60,725 nucleotides of DNA from a virus, in the IMG/VR virus record IMGVR_UViG_3300036985_003137, positions 1 through 60,725 of that record; one strand, 5' to 3'. A program made the translations under genes and the position numbers. The first letter of the stretch is position 1, and each line of letters opens with the position of its first letter. Shown here piece by piece: positions 28,022-35,449 of the stretch. Below the pieces are notes generated by a model. The model was not told the origin of the DNA. It worked only from the letters and a program-made list of their open reading frames with translations, and searched no databases.

Positions 28022-29036
28022 AATTCATTGCTTCCGCTCGTTGATTAGCCAAGATATTATTAAACGTTGCCATAGGTCTATTTTCCTGCTGAATCTGAGC
28101 AAGTTGTTCATTAGTGCCTGCAACACGTGTATCTACAGGGGCAAGGCCTTCTCCCAAATTAGCTGCTGCTGCTGCTGCCTTTCTGATATTCTGACTTTGT
28201 TGTAGCTGTGCCATTTGCTGTAATGACCCCATAGGTGTAACAGTCGCCACAGGACTTTCTGCACCATACGCATCCATCATCTCATAGAGGGAAGGTTGTT
28301 TAGGTACAGCTGCTTGAGCATATTGAAGTGCTTCAGGTGTAATAGGTTCAGCAGCTTGCATTTCCTCCATAGGATTTACATTTTTCGCTATAGGGACGGC
28401 TACAGGTACAGGTACCTCTTTAACAATAGGAGCTTGTGCAATTACAGGTACTAATTGTTGTATAGCTTTTTCTTGAACTGCAGGAGCAACAGGTGCTTGT
28501 GCAATTACAGGAGCAACAGGAGCATTTTGTACTAAACCAGGATTAGTATCCTTAGGTTGTATAGTTGATTCATCTTTTGCTACAGCTATAGGTGCTTGGG
28601 ACCCTTTAACTGCTATTCTTTCTGGATTAGCTATATTAGCTAACACTTTTTGAGTATATCCAGGGGTGTTACCACCATACAGATCTAGTGCCTTATCTAA
28701 TCCACCTAATTTTTGACCAGTCTTGGACAACATCTCAGCTGTAAATCTTACCTGCTCATCAAGACTTTTATCCTTTAGTGGTGTAATCCCATAACCTGGT
28801 TTCTGTGCTGTAGAATCTAAAATACCAAAAGGACCAAAAGCACTAGATTGCACCCCATCCTTAGTCCTATGCTTACCATCAGTAGCTACAGGATAATGGT
28901 ATTTATCAGGTTCGTCTAAGTAAGCATTACTATTACGAATCTCATTATGCATGATTGCGCGTAAAGTTCCTGAAGGTAATCCATTAGCTTTCTCTGCAGC
29001 ATCCGTCTTCTTAAACACTTCATTTATATCTGCCAC
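28014..29036 (-). CDS. Virion protein with lytic-transglycosylase-like N-terminus
   Basis: 340 residues from a GTG start with AGGAGAG just upstream. Residues about 15-135 resemble an SLT-type lysozyme fold: MHNEIRNSNAY (candidate catalytic Glu near 31), SAFGPFGILDST (the usual G-G-FQI region) and ALDLYGGNTPGYTQKVL (the usual AYN-G-Y region). From 140 on it is Pro/Ala/Val/Gln-rich and low complexity. A particle-borne enzyme cutting peptidoglycan during infection is likely; Glu31 as the catalytic residue is inferred. Confidence 0.62.
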   Translation of the reverse strand: MADINEVFKKTDAAEKANGLPSGTLRAIMHNEIRNSNAYLDEPDKYHYPVATDGKHRTKDGVQSSAFGPFGILDSTAQKPGYGITPLKDKSLDEQVRFTAEMLSKTGQKLGGLDKALDLYGGNTPGYTQKVLANIANPERIAVKGSQAPIAVAKDESTIQPKDTNPGLVQNAPVAPVIAQAPVAPAVQEKAIQQLVPVIAQAPIVKEVPVPVAVPIAKNVNPMEEMQAAEPITPEALQYAQAAVPKQPSLYEMMDAYGAESPVATVTPMGSLQQMAQLQQSQNIRKAAAAAANLGEGLAPVDTRVAGTNEQLAQIQQENRPMATFNNILANQRAEAMNYG

Positions 29037-29045
29037 CCTACTCTC

Positions 29046-29735
29046 CTAAATATCAATAATAGAATCTTCATCAATCAATTGTAGCTTGGAACCAGCAATA
29101 CTACCAGCAGTCATCTGCCCAGCTTGCATCACCAATCTCTGATTTGCTACCAACTCCATTGTAGCCATTCTAAGGGCATTAATAGAGCTATCCTCCTTCA
29201 TTGTGATATCTAGCTCCACTTTCTTAATGTCAGGCATCCTCAAGTGCGTAAGCAAGCTATTTGCAGCATCAGTCCTAACTTTCTCACTATTAGCACCCAC
29301 CATCAACTCAGCCTGTACATTCAGTGCCTTCTGATACAAATCTTGATTCAACACATAATGCGGAATCAACGTCTGCTCATAAATCAGATTAACCAGCTTA
29401 GATTTATTATATGCAGTGACATAACTAGCCACATCTTTACTAGCAACATTAGTAGCAGCAAACCTAATAATCTTATCAGGGAATGTCCTACTATATGCAT
29501 CTATATTAGTACCACCACTAAGTTTATGACTGACATACTTCACAGCATTAATATAATCTCCAATTTTAAATCTACCATCTGCCATTACCTTTGTATAACT
29601 CAAGAGATTATCCCTATAAGCCTCATACAAGTCAGGATCACTAAGGGTATGATTAATCTGATCAATCAATTCCTGATTAACACTCTTCTTCACTTTATCG
29701 GGTAAAGCACTCTTAAACTGTTCTACTGTTAACAT
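29046..29735 (-). CDS. Virion-module promoter-proximal protein, N4 gp69-position
   Basis: 229 residues, largely helical, no recognised domain. It is the first gene of the leftward virion transcript, preceding the transglycosylase-like gene and terminase. N4 encodes gp69, of unclear function, at the same place. On the minus strand the DNA upstream is AT-rich with TATAGAAT-like sequence suitable for a host-type -10 box. Confidence 0.65.
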   Translation of the reverse strand: MLTVEQFKSALPDKVKKSVNQELIDQINHTLSDPDLYEAYRDNLLSYTKVMADGRFKIGDYINAVKYVSHKLSGGTNIDAYSRTFPDKIIRFAATNVASKDVASYVTAYNKSKLVNLIYEQTLIPHYVLNQDLYQKALNVQAELMVGANSEKVRTDAANSLLTHLRMPDIKKVELDITMKEDSSINALRMATMELVANQRLVMQAGQMTAGSIAGSKLQLIDEDSIIDI

Positions 29736-30008
29736 CTCTATCCTAGGGTTGGGGGAATAATTCTATAATATTTTTTAGGACTTAAGTATTACTACATCTT
29801 AGGAGTGGGATAATTTTTAAATTTGCCTACTACCTCATACTTATCTTAGGAATTGGGGATTTTTTCAATCTTAGTACCAACCCCATATTCACACACACAT
29901 GCGTCCACAAGACGCATACCCCCCCAGTGACATACTAAGCATCCTTATCGTATGGTGCCTTACGGCACTTAGAGCAGATCTTACTGCTCAATCACTATGG
30001 GGTATATC
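29736..30008. promoter_or_regulatory. Divergent non-coding region with G-rich repeats and hairpins
   Basis: This 273-base gap separates the leftward virion module from the rightward early genes. It holds three copies of a motif near ATCYTAGG-n-TGGGG-n-ATAAT (starting about 29740, 29796 and 29843), a 7-bp hairpin with loop CACAA (29899-29917), a 5-bp hairpin with loop TTAC (29955-29968) and a 6-bp hairpin (29972-29989). It is the best place in the window for early promoters, a late leftward promoter, or the original genome ends. Nothing coding is visible. Confidence 0.6.
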
Positions 30009-30203
30009 ATGTCTTTAATCAATCAAGTTACATCAATCGCATCAGACTCACTATCAGTTGTATCAGGCCTCGTTAGTGCAGCAGCCAAGGCTACTAACTC
30101 AATCAACCATGTAGCATCTACTGTTGAACGTGTTACTTTAGCAGTCGATATCGAGACTACTAAACGTATCTCTGATTATCAGCAATCATTACTAGACGCC
30201 TAA
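30009..30203 (+). CDS. Small early protein 1, helical
   Basis: 64 residues from the ATG at 30009 (MSLINQ); an in-frame ATG at 29997 lacks any ribosome site and was rejected. The sequence is Ser/Ala/Val-rich and amphipathic (SVVSGLVSAAAKATNSINHV region) with a charged C-terminus. It resembles the 76-residue early protein at 31088 in having an SGL/GTGIDAA-like helix followed by a TV-RVT/KVVD segment, so the two may be distant paralogues. N4-like early genes of this size usually act on the host; the function here is unknown. Confidence 0.6.
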   Translation: MSLINQVTSIASDSLSVVSGLVSAAAKATNSINHVASTVERVTLAVDIETTKRISDYQQSLLDA

Positions 30204-30211
30204 ACCTATAT

Positions 30212-30241
30212 GCTCACTATACCCTAACCGGTGTAGTGGGC
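30212..30241. other. Strong hairpin after early gene 1
   Basis: A 12-position stem with two G-T pairs (GCTCACTATACC / GGTGTAGTGGGC) closes on CTAACC. It is followed by ATAAAAAAT, not a T run, so it may be a terminator for the phage polymerase, an RNA-stabilising end, or a regulatory hairpin. Confidence 0.5.
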
Positions 30242-30306
30242 ATAAAAAATCTCACACATTCACACAGCATAGGATAGTCTCGGGAGGAACAAGATAGTTC
30301 TTCCTC

Positions 30307-30326
30307 TCTGTCTGTCTGTCTGTCTG
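30307..30326 (+). repeat. TCTG tetranucleotide microsatellite
   Basis: Five exact tandem copies of TCTG followed by TCTC, located 95 bases before early gene 2. Such tracts are prone to slippage. Whether the copy number matters for the nearby hairpin and transcript is not known. Confidence 0.9.
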
Positions 30327-30339
30327 TCTCTAAAGCATT

Positions 30340-30353
30340 GAGGCTTACGCCTC
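30340..30353 (+). promoter_or_regulatory. TTAC-loop hairpin before early gene 2
   Basis: GAGGC / GCCTC with a TTAC loop is followed by CTAGAGCA. The same loop and the same following TAGAGCA occur at 29955-29975 (stem GTGCC / GGCAC) before early gene 1. A repeated small hairpin with a shared downstream motif before each early gene suggests a vRNAP promoter or a leader element. Confidence 0.45.
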
Positions 30354-30420
30354 CTAGAGCATGTTTGTGCATGCACCTGTCCACTTTCGGATACACGTTT
30401 TACCTATCAGGAGAATTATC

Positions 30421-30957
30421 ATGGCATTGCCAACAAGAGCAGCACGAGTAACAGCATCTAAATCTTCACGTCAAGATGCGTGGAAATTAGCGAATAAAGC
30501 GTTAGCTTTTCTTAACATTAACCTCACAGGTAAATCTACTGTGAAACTAGGTGCATTGAGCTTGCGTGAATCTAATTCATTCGAGAAGTCTATGTTTGAC
30601 AAGATTGGAGGTGATGCTGCCAAAGCTGCCAGATTGAAAGATGTGTTTGTACTTACATATAACAGTGTGAATTCAGGCAGCACAGGTTTAGATTTCCTTG
30701 ATGATCTAGATTATGTGGGAGATGTTACAGATGGGGATTCTACAAGAAACGTCATTGGGTATTTAAACTTTGCGATGCCTACAGGTGATGCAACCACACG
30801 AATTGGATCAATTGCCTTATTAAACAATAATCCTACACATCTGAAGCTAGATGTGTGGTTAAATCAAGATGCATCCAATTTAGATAAATTGCAAGACAGT
30901 ATGACTGTGGTTTATCACAGTTCTACGCCAGAGGCACGTGAATGTCCTGAATGGTAA
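30421..30957 (+). CDS. Early protein 2, unknown function
   Basis: 178 residues from the ATG at 30421, chosen because CAGGAGAATTATC precedes it; a longer frame from 30361 has no ribosome site and runs through hairpin DNA. The N-terminal 60 residues are basic and helical. The rest is beta-rich with acidic LDFLDDLDYVGDVTDGD and ends at ECPEW. No family recognised. The gene is followed by a strong terminator, so it is probably expressed alone. Confidence 0.72.
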   Translation: MALPTRAARVTASKSSRQDAWKLANKALAFLNINLTGKSTVKLGALSLRESNSFEKSMFDKIGGDAAKAARLKDVFVLTYNSVNSGSTGLDFLDDLDYVGDVTDGDSTRNVIGYLNFAMPTGDATTRIGSIALLNNNPTHLKLDVWLNQDASNLDKLQDSMTVVYHSSTPEARECPEW

Positions 30958-30966
30958 ATTGAGTTA

Positions 30967-31000
30967 AGCCAGTGCCCTAGCAATAGGGTATTGGCTTTTT
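30967..31000 (+). terminator. Terminator after early gene 2
   Basis: A 13-position stem with two mismatches (AGCCAGTGCCCTA / TAGGGTATTGGCT) and a GCAA loop runs into five T. GNRA-type loop and T tract make it a convincing intrinsic terminator. Confidence 0.88.
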
Positions 31001-31036
31001 AAATACAGATAGTCAGTATTTTATTTATCCTTTACT

Positions 31037-31051
31037 GCGTTCTCCGAACGC
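31037..31051 (+). promoter_or_regulatory. Candidate vRNAP promoter hairpin (copy 1)
   Basis: A perfect 6-bp stem with a 3-base loop, GCGTTC-TCC-GAACGC. On the template strand the loop is GGA, the loop of the N4 P2 promoter as I recall it. It lies 37 bases before the 76-residue gene and the RNAPII genes, after an independent terminator, so a second terminator here would be redundant. Against it: no G is at the expected start site and the next bases are pyrimidines. Confidence 0.5.
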
Positions 31052-31087
31052 TCTTTCCCTTTTTTATTAATTAGTCTGGAATTATTT

Positions 31088-31318
31088 ATGTTTAAAGCAT
31101 TATTAGGTTTTACATCTGCGGCATTACAAACTGCAGAAAAGTCATTGGATGTATTAAATACAGGTATTGATGCTGCAGGTAATGTAGTCAGTGCTGCAGA
31201 GAAGATTACTAAAGTGGTAGACAATGAAGCAAGTGTGTTGAAAGGATACCATGACATCAGAGTCACATTGACTACACGTGAGCAAGAAATGCTTTTATTA
31301 GCTCTACAAGACGTGTAA
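31088..31318 (+). CDS. Small early protein 3, helical
   Basis: 76 residues, amphipathic and helical, no Cys, with a Val/Ala/Gly-rich first half (LDVLNTGIDAAGNVVSAAEK) and a charged end. It precedes RNAPII and is bounded by its own terminator. It may be related to the first early protein at 30009. Function unknown. Confidence 0.68.
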   Translation: MFKALLGFTSAALQTAEKSLDVLNTGIDAAGNVVSAAEKITKVVDNEASVLKGYHDIRVTLTTREQEMLLLALQDV

Positions 31319-31327
31319 TTAACCACT

Positions 31328-31354
31328 AAGGCTAGTATTTCTACTAGCCTTTTT
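31328..31354 (+). terminator. Terminator after early gene 3
   Basis: A perfect 10-bp stem (AAGGCTAGTA / TACTAGCCTT) with a TTTC loop followed by T residues, 20 bases before the RNAPII start. It would limit read-through into the RNA polymerase genes unless the phage polymerase ignores it. Confidence 0.88.
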
Positions 31355-31373
31355 ACTTTAACCGGAGATAGTC

Positions 31374-32306
31374 ATGCAAGCACAGATTGAACAGCACTAC
31401 AGTAAAGACAAAATAAGACGAATGATGAAATCATTCATTGTCGATAACATTGAGCCAGAGCAGATTGAACAAGGTGTAAAGCTGTTAACTGAGTGGATAA
31501 ATGTTGATTATTATCCCAGTAAGAATCGTAGATTGTTACATGTACGTGATTTAGATTTATCTAAGATAGTTGTTGATGTAATAGTAGGCACACTATCATT
31601 TACTGAAGAAACATTGCTTACAAATGCTGTAGGACAGTTAGCAGGTTTATTAAAGATGTCTGACAAGTTAGATAGTATTAAAACTATGTCAGAAGTATTG
31701 GCTATCTTATGTGAGCTTGATTTATATGATCTAAATAAAGATGATGAAACTGATAGCTGGACTATTATCAGTTTAATTGAACTACCTGAAGAAATCCAAG
31801 ACCAACAAGTACGTAGTATGTACCTTCCTCCAATGATTGTTAAGCCAGAAATACTTACACATAATATGGATAGTGGGTATCAGACACAGCATTCTAGTTT
31901 GATCTTAGGTAGTGGAAATTACCATGAAGGAGACATTACATTAGATGCATTGAACATTATGGCATCAGTACCCTTGAGTATAAATATCGAGTTTATCAGC
32001 ACTATTAAAGAAGAGCCAAATAAAGAAATCTCAGCTGATTTGATATTAGAAGATTACCCAGAATTAACAGATGAAGAGGCTATTGAAGAAGCAAAGTTTA
32101 GGATTGCTATGTTTGATAGATTTGTAAAACAGTCACAAGAAGTATGTGATTTATTGATTGAGACTGGGAATAAATTCTATCTAAATCAAAAGGTTGATAA
32201 AAGAGGTAGAGTATATGCACAAGGATATCATGTAAGTACAGCAGGTGCATCGTACAAGAAAGCAGCAATAGAGTTATACAACGAAGAAATAGTAGAAGGC
32301 ATTTAG
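31374..32306 (+). CDS. RNA polymerase II small subunit, N4 gp15-like
   Basis: 310 residues. The C-terminus carries the T7-family T/DxxGR motif as DKRGRVYAQ (Asp275, Arg279), followed by AGYK-type spacing and an ELYNEEIVEG end like the T7 segment after its DWRGR motif. The rest would be the N-terminal domain. N4 splits RNAPII into gp15 (about 269 residues) and gp16 (about 404), and this pair (310 and 413) has the same break point after the DxxGR block. The product pairs with the next gene's protein to transcribe middle genes. ACCGGAGATAGTC gives a good ribosome site. Confidence 0.9.
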   Translation: MQAQIEQHYSKDKIRRMMKSFIVDNIEPEQIEQGVKLLTEWINVDYYPSKNRRLLHVRDLDLSKIVVDVIVGTLSFTEETLLTNAVGQLAGLLKMSDKLDSIKTMSEVLAILCELDLYDLNKDDETDSWTIISLIELPEEIQDQQVRSMYLPPMIVKPEILTHNMDSGYQTQHSSLILGSGNYHEGDITLDALNIMASVPLSINIEFISTIKEEPNKEISADLILEDYPELTDEEAIEEAKFRIAMFDRFVKQSQEVCDLLIETGNKFYLNQKVDKRGRVYAQGYHVSTAGASYKKAAIELYNEEIVEGI

Positions 32307-32341
32307 ACCTTCACATTTAATAATAAAATCGGAGTGTTAAT

Positions 32342-34639
32342 ATGTTCAAAAGATATAGTGGATGGCAGTGGATGTTAATCAATGCAGCAAATTTAGCAGG
32401 CAAAGATAAATTAACTCATGAACAAAGATTAGATTGGGCTACAGAAAATTTAGGTAAATTGGAAAGTCTTGTAGACGAAGCAGGTAGTGATTACCCACAG
32501 TATATCTCTGCTGTCATGGGTATTAGAAAAGCACAGAATAAACATCCTACAGGACTCTTAGTTACTGTAGATGCAGTATGTAGTGGTATGCAAATAATGA
32601 GTGCTTTAACTGGGTGTTTAAATGGTGCTAAGGCTACTGGATTAGTTGATGATGATCGTAGACCTGATGCATATGCAAGTGTTACAGAAGCCATGAATAA
32701 GAAATTAGGTGGCACACTAAATATCAGTCGTGATGATGCAAAGAGGAGTGTTATGACCTCATTTTATGGTAGTGAGAAAGTACCAGGAGAAGTATTTGGT
32801 GAAGATACAATTGAGCTAGATACTTTCTATGAAGTCATGCAACTAGTAGCACCAGGAGCTTGGGGACTGTTAGGTAAGCTAAAATCAGCTTGGAATCCAG
32901 GTGCATTAGCACATTCATGGAAATTACCAGATGGATTTGATGCTGTAGTTAAGGTCATGGCATCATTTGAGAAGCGGATTGAAGTAGATGAGTTAGATCA
33001 TTCCACATTCACATACTACTACAGCGAAAACCAAGGTAATAAGAAAGGTATTAGTCTTGTAGCTAACGTAGAGTAACTGCGTCACTCATTTGAGAAAATG
33101 AGCAGAAAACAAGGTGAATTGCTGGAACGCTAAGGGAGAAATCCTATGCCAATCAGCAGGTAAGCTTAGAGAGTAATCTCTTTGAAACTTCAGAGACTAG
33201 AACGAGAAGCCTGTATACAGGTCAATAATGTTCGTAGGATACTCAAGTGAGATCCGAAGTGCCTTGCTCCTACTGGAAACAGAGGATGAAGATATAGTCC
33301 GATACTCCAACGAAAGCTGGAGACTTAATATAAATAGTTCTATCCTTAAGCATCTAAGCAGTGTACTATTACATTGATTTAATTAATAAGGAGAAGAGAT
33401 GAAAACCGTAACTGTAAGAGCTAAAAGACCTATAGTTGATATAGCACAAGAACGCTTTGGATCATTAGTAGCCAAAGAGTTTAGTCATAAAGATGCTATT
33501 GGGAATGTATATTGGATTTATACCTGTGATTGTAACAAGTTGCTCACAGCTAGATCCAATGTGATTAAACACCAAACTATACTAAAAAATGATCCTGAAT
33601 TACCTTCATGTGGTTGCGTAGGAATTGCCAGAAAAACAAGGCATGGATATCGCACAGCAAAGAACACACACCCATTATACAGAGTCTACAGAGGCATGAT
33701 GGGTAGATGTTATAGCGAAAGTAATGAAGGAGCTAAGTGGTATGGTGATATTGGTGTAACTGTATGTGATGAGTGGAAAAATAACCCTGAAGCATTTATT
33801 AAATGGGGTTTAGATAATGGATGGAAGCCGAGTCTACATATAGACAAAGATATTCTATCTGAACAGCTATCAATTCATCCTCACATATACAGCCCACAGA
33901 CGTGTCAGTTTGTATCAGCAAAAATCAATGTAGGTTTTGCAACAAACAGGGACAATTACGGTAAGCACCCTAATGTAAAATTATCTCATGATGATGTAGA
34001 AGCTATTAATATTTTAAGAGCTAAAGGATTATCAGGACCTAAGATTGCAGAACAATTTGGTGTTACAGCATGTTCTATTTATGCAGTAATTAAGGGCTAA
34101 GAGAAGCGTCTTAGCTTAACATTTGAGTTCATAGCATTGATGCATTTATTATGCGTGAGATGCACAGAAGATGTAATTACAACCAAGATACGCTTATGGA
34201 TGTTAGTAACCTAATTGAAATTGAGTTACTATCCAGAGAACTAATGAAGCCAGATATATTAGGTAAGAAGTCTCAAGCTACGTATTATGAAGAGTTGTAC
34301 CGTTGTAGTGGTGTTTGTAGTATAGCAGCTGTAAATCATATCACTAATACTACGGTTAAAGGCTTAGATAGTACCTATTTAGGTGAAATGAGTAGAATTA
34401 TCAACATGATCCTAGAACATAAATCCTTTGAATTGGTCTCATTACATGATGCATTTTCAGCTCATGCTAATAATGTAAACCAAGTAAGATGGCATTATAA
34501 AGAGATCTTAGCTGAATTAGCTGACAGTAACACTTTGAGAGATGTTCTAACTCAAATCAATCCACGTATGGAACAGTTTCAGAAGTTGTCTAATACTCTA
34601 TCTGAAAAGATTAGACAGAGTAGTTATGCACTTACATAG
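32342..34639 (+). CDS. RNA polymerase II catalytic subunit, N4 gp16-like; exons 32342-33069 and 34126-34639
   Basis: Spliced, the two exons encode 413 residues, close to N4 gp16. Exon 1 has motif A TVDAVCSGMQ (Asp77) and motif B with Arg130, Lys134 and Tyr142 (AKRSVMTSFYG). Exon 2 restores NVVHSIDAFIMREM, the conserved block before motif C, and then motif C SLHDAF (His350, Asp351). Without splicing, exon 1 stops 7 bases into the intron (TAA at 33074) and exon 2 has no proper start. The subunit works with the 310-residue gene product upstream (35-base gap). Join positions are inferred from frame, protein alignment and intron pairing. Confidence 0.88.
33070..34125 (+). mobile_element. Group I intron (IA-type) in the RNAPII catalytic subunit gene
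   Basis: A 1056-base insertion with group I landmarks. The exon ends in U (33069). P1 pairs ACGU (33066-33069) with GCGU (33079-33082), giving a U-G pair at the cleavage site. P10 pairs AACU (33075-33078) with AGUU at the exon 2 start (34126-34129). P7 pairs GACUA (33195-33199) with UAGUC (33295-33299), the latter inside GATATAGTCC. A P9-like hairpin (33305-33322) has a GAAA loop. The intron ends in G (34125). The endonuclease gene lies after the core. Confidence 0.88.
33399..34100 (+). CDS. Intron-encoded HNH homing endonuclease
   Basis: 233 residues. The N-terminus (ERFGSLVAKEF, then CDCNKLL and PSCGC) resembles the zinc-binding front of phage HNH endonucleases. The middle (THPLYRVYRGMMGRCY, YGDIGVTVCDEW, LHIDKDI) carries the conserved core of that family, and the C-terminal 45 residues (LSHDDVEAINILRAKGLSGPKIAEQFGVT) form a helix-turn-helix like NUMOD DNA-binding tails. 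It would cut intron-free RNAPII genes to drive homing. The start follows AAGGAGAAGAG. The frame ends 25 bases before the 3' splice site and looks intact. Confidence 0.85.
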   Translation: MKTVTVRAKRPIVDIAQERFGSLVAKEFSHKDAIGNVYWIYTCDCNKLLTARSNVIKHQTILKNDPELPSCGCVGIARKTRHGYRTAKNTHPLYRVYRGMMGRCYSESNEGAKWYGDIGVTVCDEWKNNPEAFIKWGLDNGWKPSLHIDKDILSEQLSIHPHIYSPQTCQFVSAKINVGFATNRDNYGKHPNVKLSHDDVEAINILRAKGLSGPKIAEQFGVTACSIYAVIKG

Positions 34640-34707
34640 TATTACAGGTGGTATTGAATTACTCAGTATCACCTTCTATTTCTAATCAAATAACTTAAGA
34701 GAATAAA

Positions 34708-34956
34708 ATGAAAGCGATATTATTATTAACAATGCAAATGTTATCAGTACAGACTTCAATGGATATCAAAGGTGGTTATGTTGCTGAAGATAGAAGAACA
34801 CTATCAACTACTACAATTGAGTACGCATCAATTACTGCATGTAGAAATGGTAGAGAAGAGCTACAGCTAGCCTTTGGAGCCTACCAAATGTCTAAAGTAC
34901 ACACGAATATCATGAGTGCAGTTTGCATCGATACAGACACAGGATCAGTACAATGA
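34708..34956 (+). CDS. Small hypothetical protein, possibly exported
   Basis: 82 residues; the first 17 (MKAILLLTMQMLSVQTS) could be a weak signal sequence, and two Cys are in the mature part. No domain recognised. ATGA overlap couples it to the next membrane protein gene. Role unknown. Confidence 0.6.
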   Translation: MKAILLLTMQMLSVQTSMDIKGGYVAEDRRTLSTTTIEYASITACRNGREELQLAFGAYQMSKVHTNIMSAVCIDTDTGSVQ

Positions 34957-35153
34957 ACAATTATAAACATGTAATTGCTGTTGCTTTAGTGGGCTTCATT
35001 ATTGGAGCTGTAGTTAGTATTGTGGTGTATCCTATGACACATAAAGGGTATCACGAAGTACTTAAAACGAATATTGGAGAATTTATCTTAAGAGAAGGTA
35101 AAATCTACACAGTATATGAAATGCAAAGAGATATGATGACAGGTGGAAAATAG
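34953..35153 (+). CDS. Small single-span membrane protein
   Basis: 66 residues from the ATG at 34953, chosen for its ATGA overlap with the upstream stop; an upstream in-frame start at 34923 would lie deep inside that gene. One transmembrane helix (VIAVALVGFIIGAVVSIVVY, about 7-26) is followed by a charged tail ending MTGGK. Function unknown. Confidence 0.62.
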   Translation: MNNYKHVIAVALVGFIIGAVVSIVVYPMTHKGYHEVLKTNIGEFILREGKIYTVYEMQRDMMTGGK

Positions 35154-35169
35154 TATTATGATCATGAAG

Positions 35170-35184
35170 GCGTTCTCCGAACGC
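35170..35184 (+). promoter_or_regulatory. Candidate vRNAP promoter hairpin (copy 2)
   Basis: The same 15 bases as 31037-31051 (GCGTTC-TCC-GAACGC), followed by TTTTGTGG. A G lies within one base of the start expected from N4 P2 spacing. It lies upstream of the dUTPase-tRNA-ncRNA segment. The alternative is a terminator, because a long T run follows. Confidence 0.5.
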
Positions 35185-35192
35185 TTTTGTGG

Positions 35193-35214
35193 TTTTTTTT
35201 TTTTTTTTTTTTTT
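35193..35214 (+). repeat. T22 homopolymer
   Basis: Twenty-two consecutive T residues 8 bases after the candidate promoter hairpin. The exact length is uncertain in any sequencing method. It would be an unusually strong pause or slippage site on the rightward transcript. Confidence 0.85.
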
Positions 35215-35449
35215 GTTAAAAAGATAGTCAACTAGAAGTTCTCAAATACTTCTTACCGATATACTAATAAAGTCAAATAATGAATTTTGACTATATACAG
35301 CCGATACTCTAAAACTAATATACTAATATATTTAGTTAAGTATATAATACGTTGAGATTTACCTTATTACCCTAGTTCTCCTAAAGAACTCTCCCACTCG
35401 CCTCTGTTTTATAACAGGGGCATTTTTTTATCTAATCTAAGAGTTATAC
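35215..35449. promoter_or_regulatory. AT-rich non-coding segment with terminator before middle genes
   Basis: A 235-base stretch without genes. It contains ATATACTAATA twice (35259-35269, 35318-35328), a GTCAAA-type inverted repeat near 35271-35290, and a terminator at 35400-35429 (GCCTCTGTT / AACAGGGGC, loop TTAT, then seven T). AT-rich repeats suit an RNAPII middle promoter, but no consensus can be assigned by eye. Confidence 0.5.

Noticed and set aside
31021-31326. Leftward 101-codon frame over early gene 3
   Set aside because: It runs opposite a gene with its own terminator and holds no motif; a shadow frame.
33070-34125. Frame break in the RNAPII gene as a pseudogene or sequencing error
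   Set aside because: The inserted DNA has group I pairings, an intact endonuclease and joins the frame precisely; a damaged gene would not show P1, P10 and P7 together.
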